The notes under the pieces: generated by a model
The model's input: only the letters and a program-made list of their open reading frames with translations
The model's database searches: none
What the model was told of the DNA's origin: nothing
NCBI RefSeq assembly: GCF_001428845.1
Contig: NZ_LMIU01000022.1
Span: forward strand, 738,542 to 802,541
Reading direction: 5' to 3'
Source of the DNA: Achromobacter sp. Root83
Lineage (GTDB): Bacteria; Pseudomonadota; Gammaproteobacteria; Burkholderiales; Burkholderiaceae_B
DNA length: 64,000 nucleotides
Program-made: the position numbers and the translations under genes
Shown: positions 59,241 through 64,000 of the stretch, piece after piece
Layout: each line of letters begins with the position of its first letter
How positions within the stretch are numbered: position 1 is the first letter of the stretch

Positions 59241-60035
59241 TTATTCTCCTTCAGGCGCCGGAGCAGCGTCCGCCTTGCGGGGACCACCACGACCACGACC
59301 ACCCGGACGACCGGTGCGAGCACCGTCCGGACGATCACCACGCGGAGCGCGGCGCGGACGACGTTCTTCTTCGCGCGGGGCAGCGGTTTCCGGCGGCAAT
59401 TCGCCGTTGGCCAGCATGTCGCCCTTGTAGACCCAGACCTTGATGCCGATCACGCCATACGTGGTGTGGGCTTCAGAGGTGCCGTAGTCGATATTGGCCT
59501 TGAGGGTGTGCAGCGGCACACGGCCTTCGCGATACCACTCGGTGCGAGCAATTTCGATACCGTTCAGACGGCCCGCGCTCATGATCTTGATGCCTTGGGC
59601 ACCCAGACGCATCGCGTTCTGCATCGCGCGCTTCATTGCGCGGCGGAACATGATGCGCTTCTCGAGCTGTTGCGAGATCGAGTCTGCGATCAGTTGAGCA
59701 TCGGTTTCCGGCTTGCGGATTTCTTCGATGTTGACGTGCACAGGCACGCCCATCAGACGCTGCAGATCGGCCTTCAGGCTTTCGATGTCCTCGCCGCGCT
59801 TGCCGATCACCACACCCGGACGAGCCGAGTAGACGGTGATGCGGGCATTCTTGGCCGGACGCTCGATGATCACGCGACCAACGGAGGCGCTCTTGAGCTT
59901 CTTTTTCAGGTACTCGCGAACGCGAATGTCTTCGGCAAGCATAGTGCCGAAGGCCTTGTCGTCGGCGAACCAACGCGAGGACCAATTACGGGTGACCGCG
60001 AGACGGAACCCAGTGGGGTGAATTTTCTGACCCAT
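59241..60035 (-). CDS. rpsC: 30S ribosomal protein S3
   Basis: 264 residues; [24 protein letters not shown], a KH domain ([19 protein letters not shown]), and a tail of about 50 residues rich in R, G, P and A ([21 protein letters not shown]). The tail exceeds E. coli S3 (233 residues) and is probably disordered. Confidence 0.98.
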   Translation of the reverse strand: MGQKIHPTGFRLAVTRNWSSRWFADDKAFGTMLAEDIRVREYLKKKLKSASVGRVIIERPAKNARITVYSARPGVVIGKRGEDIESLKADLQRLMGVPVHVNIEEIRKPETDAQLIADSISQQLEKRIMFRRAMKRAMQNAMRLGAQGIKIMSAGRLNGIEIARTEWYREGRVPLHTLKANIDYGTSEAHTTYGVIGIKVWVYKGDMLANGELPPETAAPREEERRPRRAPRGDRPDGARTGRPGGRGRGGPRKADAAPAPEGE

Positions 60036-60044
60036 CGTGACTCC

Positions 60045-60374
60045 TTAAGCTCCGACCTTGACCGTGATGTGGCAGGTCTGCTTCTCGATACGGTTGCCGC
60101 GGCCCTTGGCGCGAGCGGAGAAGCGCTTCATCGACTGAGCCTTGTCCACAAAAATCGTGGTGACTTTCAGTTCGTCGATATCGGCGCCGTCGTTGTGCTC
60201 GGCGTTGGCGATGGCGGACTCGACAGCCTTCTTCAGGATGACGGCAGCCTTCTTCGGCGAGAAGGTGAGGATCTCCAGCGCACGGCCGACCTTCTGGCCG
60301 CGGATCAGGTCCGCAACCAAACGGGTCTTCTGTGCGGAGATGTGAACCCCACGGATAATGGCAGTAGTTTCCAT
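60045..60374 (-). CDS. rplV: 50S ribosomal protein L22
   Basis: 109 residues; [24 protein letters not shown], and the exit-tunnel hairpin region ending [23 protein letters not shown]. Confidence 0.97.
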   Translation of the reverse strand: METTAIIRGVHISAQKTRLVADLIRGQKVGRALEILTFSPKKAAVILKKAVESAIANAEHNDGADIDELKVTTIFVDKAQSMKRFSARAKGRGNRIEKQTCHITVKVGA

Positions 60375-60377
60375 CGC

Positions 60378-60653
60378 TTACCTCTTCGCCTTCTTGTCCG
60401 CGGCGTGACCCTTGAACGTACGGGTCAGCGCGAACTCGCCCAGCTTGTGACCGACCATGTTCTCGTTGATATACACGGGAACATGCTGCTTGCCGTTGTG
60501 CACAGCGATCGTCAGACCGATGAACTCGGGCAGGATCGTGGAACGACGCGACCAGGTCTTGATCGGCTTCTTGTCTTTGCCCGCGACGGCCGTGTCCACC
60601 TTTTTGATCAGGTGAGCATCGACAAACGGGCCTTTCTTGATCGAACGTGACAT
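60378..60653 (-). CDS. rpsS: 30S ribosomal protein S19
   Basis: 91 residues; [19 protein letters not shown] and the C-terminal [21 protein letters not shown] are invariant. Confidence 0.98.
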   Translation of the reverse strand: MSRSIKKGPFVDAHLIKKVDTAVAGKDKKPIKTWSRRSTILPEFIGLTIAVHNGKQHVPVYINENMVGHKLGEFALTRTFKGHAADKKAKR

Positions 60654-60665
60654 AGTGTTCGCCTC

Positions 60666-61493
60666 TTACTTGCGCTTGCGCCGTTGGACGATCATATTGT
60701 TCGTCCGCTTGTTGCGACGGGTCTTGAAACCCTTCGCCGGAGTACCCCACGGGCTGACCGGTTCGCGTGCTTCACCGGTACGGCCTTCGCCGCCACCGTG
60801 CGGGTGATCCACCGGGTTCATGGCAACGCCACGAACCGTCGGGCGGATACCGCGCCAACGCATTGCACCGGCCTTGCCGATTTGGCGCAGGCTGTGTTCT
60901 TCGTTACCGACTTCACCGATGGTGGCGCGGCATTCGATGTGCACACGGCGGACTTCACCGGAGCGCAGACGCACTTGAGCGTAGATGCCTTCGCGAGCCA
61001 GCAGGACGGCGGAAGCGCCGGCCGAACGGACCATCTGGGCACCCTTGCCGGGCAGCATTTCGACGCAGTGAATCGTCGTACCCACCGGGATGTTGCGGAT
61101 CGGCAGGGTGTTACCGGCGCGGATCGGAGCATCGGTGCCCGACAGCAAGGTAGAACCCACTTCCAGACCACGCGGAGCGATGATGTAACGACGTTCGCCG
61201 TCGGCGTAGCACAGCAGAGCAATGTGCGCCGTACGGTTGGGGTCATATTCCAGACGCTCGACCTTTGCCGGGATACCGTCCTTGTCGCGACGGAAGTCGA
61301 CGACACGGTAGTGTTGCTTGTGACCACCGCCACGGTGGCGGATCGTGATGTGACCGTTGTTGTTACGGCCAGAACCACGGGTCTTCTTTTCCAGCAGCGG
61401 CGCGTAGGGCTCACCCTTGTGCAGGTTGGGACTAACAACCTTCACCATGCCACGGCGGCCAGCCGAAGTCGGCTTAACTTTTACGAGGGCCAT
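60666..61493 (-). CDS. rplB: 50S ribosomal protein L2
   Basis: 275 residues; the peptidyl-transferase-centre loop [16 protein letters not shown] with the essential His is present near the C-terminus. Confidence 0.98.
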   Translation of the reverse strand: MALVKVKPTSAGRRGMVKVVSPNLHKGEPYAPLLEKKTRGSGRNNNGHITIRHRGGGHKQHYRVVDFRRDKDGIPAKVERLEYDPNRTAHIALLCYADGERRYIIAPRGLEVGSTLLSGTDAPIRAGNTLPIRNIPVGTTIHCVEMLPGKGAQMVRSAGASAVLLAREGIYAQVRLRSGEVRRVHIECRATIGEVGNEEHSLRQIGKAGAMRWRGIRPTVRGVAMNPVDHPHGGGEGRTGEAREPVSPWGTPAKGFKTRRNKRTNNMIVQRRKRK

Positions 61494-61790
61494 TTACTTC
61501 ACCTCCGCAAAGTCGATTTCCTGGCCGTCCTTGAGCGACACGTAAGCCTTGCGCTCATTACGGCGGCGGCCAACGAATCGGCCAAAGCGCTTGACTTTGC
61601 CCTTACGGTTGAGGACCTGCACGGACTCGACCTGCACCTTGAAGAGCAGTTCGACGGCAGCCTTGATTTCCGGCTTGGTAGCATCAGCCACGACACGGAA
61701 AGCGACTTGCTGATTCTTCTCAGCGACGAACGTGGCCTTTTCGGTCACGATCGGAGCCAGAATGACTTGCATCAAGCGTTCAGCGTTCAT
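61494..61790 (-). CDS. rplW: 50S ribosomal protein L23
   Basis: 98 residues; VEKATF-like N-terminus ([19 protein letters not shown]) and [16 protein letters not shown]. Abuts rplB and overlaps rplD by four bases. Confidence 0.97.
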   Translation of the reverse strand: MNAERLMQVILAPIVTEKATFVAEKNQQVAFRVVADATKPEIKAAVELLFKVQVESVQVLNRKGKVKRFGRFVGRRRNERKAYVSLKDGQEIDFAEVK

Positions 61791-62407
61791 CCCAGCATCT
61801 CCTCGAGTTGAGCGATGGCCGGCTTGGTGATCAGCACTTTCTTGTAGTGGACCAGCGACAACGGATCGGCATAACGGGGCTCGACAACGGCAACGTGCGG
61901 CAGGTTGCGGGTGGCGAGGTAAACATTCTCATCAACGCTGTCGGTGATGATCAGGACCGAATCAAGGCCCAGGCTCTTCAGCTTTGCAGCAGCGTCCTTG
62001 GTCTTGGGCGATTCCAGATCGAACGATTCGACAACGGCGATACGGTCTTCACGGGCCAGTTGCGACAGGATCGAACGGATCCCGGCGCGGTACATCTTCT
62101 TGTTGACCTTCTGGGTGAAGTTTTCTTCGGGCGAGTTCGGGAAAGTCCGACCACCGCCACGCCACAGCGGCGACGAAGTCATACCGGCGCGAGCGCGGCC
62201 GGTACCCTTCTGGCGCCAGGGCTTCTTGGTCGAGTGCTTAACTTCGGCACGATCCTTCTGAGCGCGGTTGCCGGCACGGGCATTGGCTTGGAAAGCCACC
62301 ACGATCTGATGAATCAGCGCTTCGTTGAAGTCACGGCCGAAGATCGTATCGGGCGCGCTGAACGTAGCAGCGGCCTGACCTTGGTCGTTCAGGAGCTTGA
62401 GATCCAT
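61787..62407 (-). CDS. rplD: 50S ribosomal protein L4
   Basis: 206 residues; [33 protein letters not shown] is the exit-tunnel loop. In E. coli L4 also represses its own S10 operon by binding the leader. Confidence 0.98.
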   Translation of the reverse strand: MDLKLLNDQGQAAATFSAPDTIFGRDFNEALIHQIVVAFQANARAGNRAQKDRAEVKHSTKKPWRQKGTGRARAGMTSSPLWRGGGRTFPNSPEENFTQKVNKKMYRAGIRSILSQLAREDRIAVVESFDLESPKTKDAAAKLKSLGLDSVLIITDSVDENVYLATRNLPHVAVVEPRYADPLSLVHYKKVLITKPAIAQLEEMLG

Positions 62408-62411
62408 TTAC

Positions 62412-63101
62412 TTATGCTCCCTTCTTGGCCGGGGCCTTGATGGCCGGGCGCACGACGATGTCGGCGCCAGCGTGGCCGGGGACAGCGCCCTTGACCAGCA
62501 GCAGGCCGCGCTCAACGTCAACGCGGACGACGTCGAGGTTTTGAACGGTGCGGGTGACATCACCCAAGTGACCAGCCATCTTCTTACCCGGAAACACGCG
62601 GCCCGGATCTTGCGCTTGGCCGATCGAGCCCGGAACGCGGTGCGAACGGGAGTTACCGTGCGAAGCGCGTTGCGAACCGAAGTGGTGACGCTTGATGGTA
62701 CCGGCGAAGCCTTTACCAATGGTCGTGCCCGTCACGTCGACCTGTTGGCCGGCTTCGAACACGGATTCCACGGCGATCACGGAACCGGCCGCAAATTCAG
62801 CGGCGCGAGCGGGATCAAGGCGGAATTCCTTCAGGATGCTACCGGCTTCAGCGCCGGCTTTGGCGTAGTGGCCCGTTTGCGGCTGAGCCACACGCGAGGC
62901 ACGACGAGTGCCATAAGCCACCTGGATCGCGGCGTAGCCGTCGGTTTCCAGCGACTTAACTTGGGTCACGCGGTTGTTAGACACGTCCAGCACGGTCACC
63001 GGGATGGATTCACCTTCCTCGGTAAAAATGCGGGTCATGCCGACCTTGCGACCCACCAGCCCCAGCCGGTGAGCGGCGGGCGTGGGTGTCGAATTCGACA
63101 T
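62412..63101 (-). CDS. rplC: 50S ribosomal protein L3
   Basis: 229 residues; [26 protein letters not shown] and [19 protein letters not shown]. The start MSNSTPTP is preceded by GGAGAAAACG; a Met four codons upstream (63113) has a weaker site. Although rpsJ is the preceding ribosomal gene, 414 bases separate the two. Confidence 0.97.
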   Translation of the reverse strand: MSNSTPTPAAHRLGLVGRKVGMTRIFTEEGESIPVTVLDVSNNRVTQVKSLETDGYAAIQVAYGTRRASRVAQPQTGHYAKAGAEAGSILKEFRLDPARAAEFAAGSVIAVESVFEAGQQVDVTGTTIGKGFAGTIKRHHFGSQRASHGNSRSHRVPGSIGQAQDPGRVFPGKKMAGHLGDVTRTVQNLDVVRVDVERGLLLVKGAVPGHAGADIVVRPAIKAPAKKGA

Positions 63102-63113
63102 CGTTTTCTCCAT

Positions 63114-63269
63114 TCCCGACTGCGATTGGTCGGGGCTAATCAGGCAAAAGGTAACGGCCTTTGCCCTACGACTATGTTCAACCTGGGTTTAGCGCTGGCG
63201 GCTTCAAAAGCGGAGAAGCTGCCTGAACTTTGCCCATAGTTAGACTCGCCACAAAATGGCAAGCTTGGC
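63114..63269 (-). promoter_or_regulatory. predicted structured leader of rplC
   Basis: No gene is seen. On the minus strand the segment ACTAT..GTTCA near the 5' end can pair with TGAAC..ATAGT some 60 bases later, enclosing a GC-rich inner region; a pair of similar GGGCAAAG elements flanks it. This would suit an autoregulatory leader like the one L4 binds in front of the E. coli S10 operon, but that role is inference. Confidence 0.4.
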
Positions 63270-63299
63270 ATATTAGCATGATTTTTCTTGGCAACACAA
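63270..63299 (-). promoter_or_regulatory. predicted sigma70 promoter of the rplC-rpsQ transcript
   Basis: On the minus strand TTGTGT, an 18-base spacer, then TAATAT preceded by TGC, an extended -10 element. Confidence 0.6.
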
Positions 63300-63440
63300 G
63301 CACTTAGCCCGTATTGAAGCAGTCGGCGGCGTGCGCTTTCGCCACACTGCGTAGCGGGCGATGGCTGGACGCATCGAATGCGCGCTGAGTGGGACAGTGA
63401 GCGCCCGCTAACTTGAGCATCGATGAAACAAGGCCAAAAC

Positions 63441-63474
63441 AAAATGGCCGCCTCCTTAGGGAGTGCGGCCATTT
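63441..63474. terminator. strong hairpin terminator between rpsJ and rplC
   Basis: AAATGGCCGC-CTCC / GGAG-T-GCGGCCATTT forms a stem of about 14 pairs with a four-base loop. On the minus strand it lies 41 bases past the rpsJ stop and is followed by TGTTTTGG. It probably ends most tuf-rpsJ transcripts. Confidence 0.75.
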
Positions 63475-63515
63475 TTTTACGATCCTGCCGGCGAAGGTAG
63501 CAGGCTCGTTGCGCC

Positions 63516-63827
63516 TTACTGCAGCGCGATTTCGACGTCGACGCCGGCCGGCAGGTCCAGACGCATCAGCGCGTCAACGGTCTTGTCGGTGGGATCAACG
63601 ATGTCCATCAGGCGCTGATGGGTACGGATTTCGAACTGGTCGCGCGACGTCTTGTTGACGTGCGGCGAACGCAGAACGTCATAGCGGCGGATACGCGTGG
63701 GCAGCGGCACCGGACCGCGGACAACGGCGCCGGTACGCTTGGCGGTGTCGACGATTTCAGCGGCCGATTGATCGATCAGCTTGTAATCGAAGGCTTTCAA
63801 GCGGATACGGATCTTTTGGTTTTTCAT
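63516..63827 (-). CDS. rpsJ: 30S ribosomal protein S10
   Basis: 103 residues; [31 protein letters not shown] and the [17 protein letters not shown] loop are diagnostic. S10 also serves transcription antitermination as NusE. It is downstream of tuf and followed by a terminator hairpin instead of rplC. Confidence 0.98.
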   Translation of the reverse strand: MKNQKIRIRLKAFDYKLIDQSAAEIVDTAKRTGAVVRGPVPLPTRIRRYDVLRSPHVNKTSRDQFEIRTHQRLMDIVDPTDKTVDALMRLDLPAGVDVEIALQ

Positions 63828-63901
63828 GGCGTTTCCTAAAGAACGAGACGCGAGGGCGGGATTGCGCCCTCGCTGGTTGTTTGCTGCTTAACGGATCCGA
63901 A

Positions 63902-64000
63902 TTACTTCAGGATCTTGGCGACGACGCCGGCGCCGACGGTACGACCGCCTTCACGGATGGCGAAACGCAGACCTTCTTCCATGGCGATCGGAGCCAGGAG
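63902..64000 (-). CDS. tuf: elongation factor Tu, C-terminal end (truncated by the window)
   Basis: The last 32 codons and the TAA stop are inside the window. They read ...[20 protein letters not shown] and end AGVVAKILK, the C-terminal barrel of EF-Tu. The start lies beyond the right edge. Its position before rpsJ is normal for proteobacteria. Confidence 0.95.
   Translation of the reverse strand, partial: LLAPIAMEEGLRFAIREGGRTVGAGVVAKILK

Overview
The window looks like chromosomal DNA of a betaproteobacterium of the family Alcaligenaceae (Achromobacter/Bordetella group). The basis is the high G+C content, dense short-gap operons, three DUF4148 secreted proteins, a System II cytochrome c biogenesis pair (ResB plus CcsA/CcsB type), the ssb-MFS-uvrA order, and the ribosomal gene order with infA after secY. 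No rRNA, tRNA, CRISPR array, insertion sequence or prophage gene was seen.

Layout. 1-2.3 kb: ubiA and two small secreted proteins. 2.4-9.3 kb: a saccharopine-dehydrogenase-like gene, the divergent glycolate/glyoxylate pair glcC/glcB with twin operators, a TetR gene with two matching operators and a 37-codon ORF, an isochorismatase-fold hydrolase, and a second TetR gene. 9.3-10.4 kb: two tandem DUF4148 genes with palindromes that also occur in front of the second TetR gene. 10.4-12.7 kb: D-tartrate dehydratase and a divergent LysR regulator. 12.7-24 kb: housekeeping genes (ssb, MFS exporter, uvrA, GST, dgt, aroB, aroK, PBP1A). 24-35.9 kb: cyaY, lptM, lysA, the cytochrome c maturation set with cytochrome c4, engB, hemB, a DMT exporter, cutA-dsbD and a HIT protein.

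36-63.9 kb is the ribosomal protein supercluster, read on the minus strand: tuf-rpsJ, then rplC to rpsQ (S10 part), then rplN to rplQ (spc and alpha parts, with secY, infA, rpmJ, rpoA). It is interrupted twice. A 414-base gap with a strong terminator hairpin and a promoter-like site lies between rpsJ and rplC. Between rpsQ and rplN, normally adjacent genes, lies 13.3 kb holding an LpxO-like dioxygenase, an aldehyde dehydrogenase, a large metallophosphoesterase lipoprotein, an AraC-regulated alpha/beta hydrolase plus branched-chain-type ABC importer, and two secreted coiled-coil proteins. rpsQ is followed by an intrinsic terminator, and rplN has its own sigma70-like promoter and a structured leader of about 234 nt, so the two halves appear to be transcribed independently.

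The most unusual items are the split ribosomal supercluster with new control regions, the predicted TetR-DUF4148 regulon (four sites), and the predicted TetR-microprotein unit. All assignments come from reading the sequence and from family knowledge; no database search was run.
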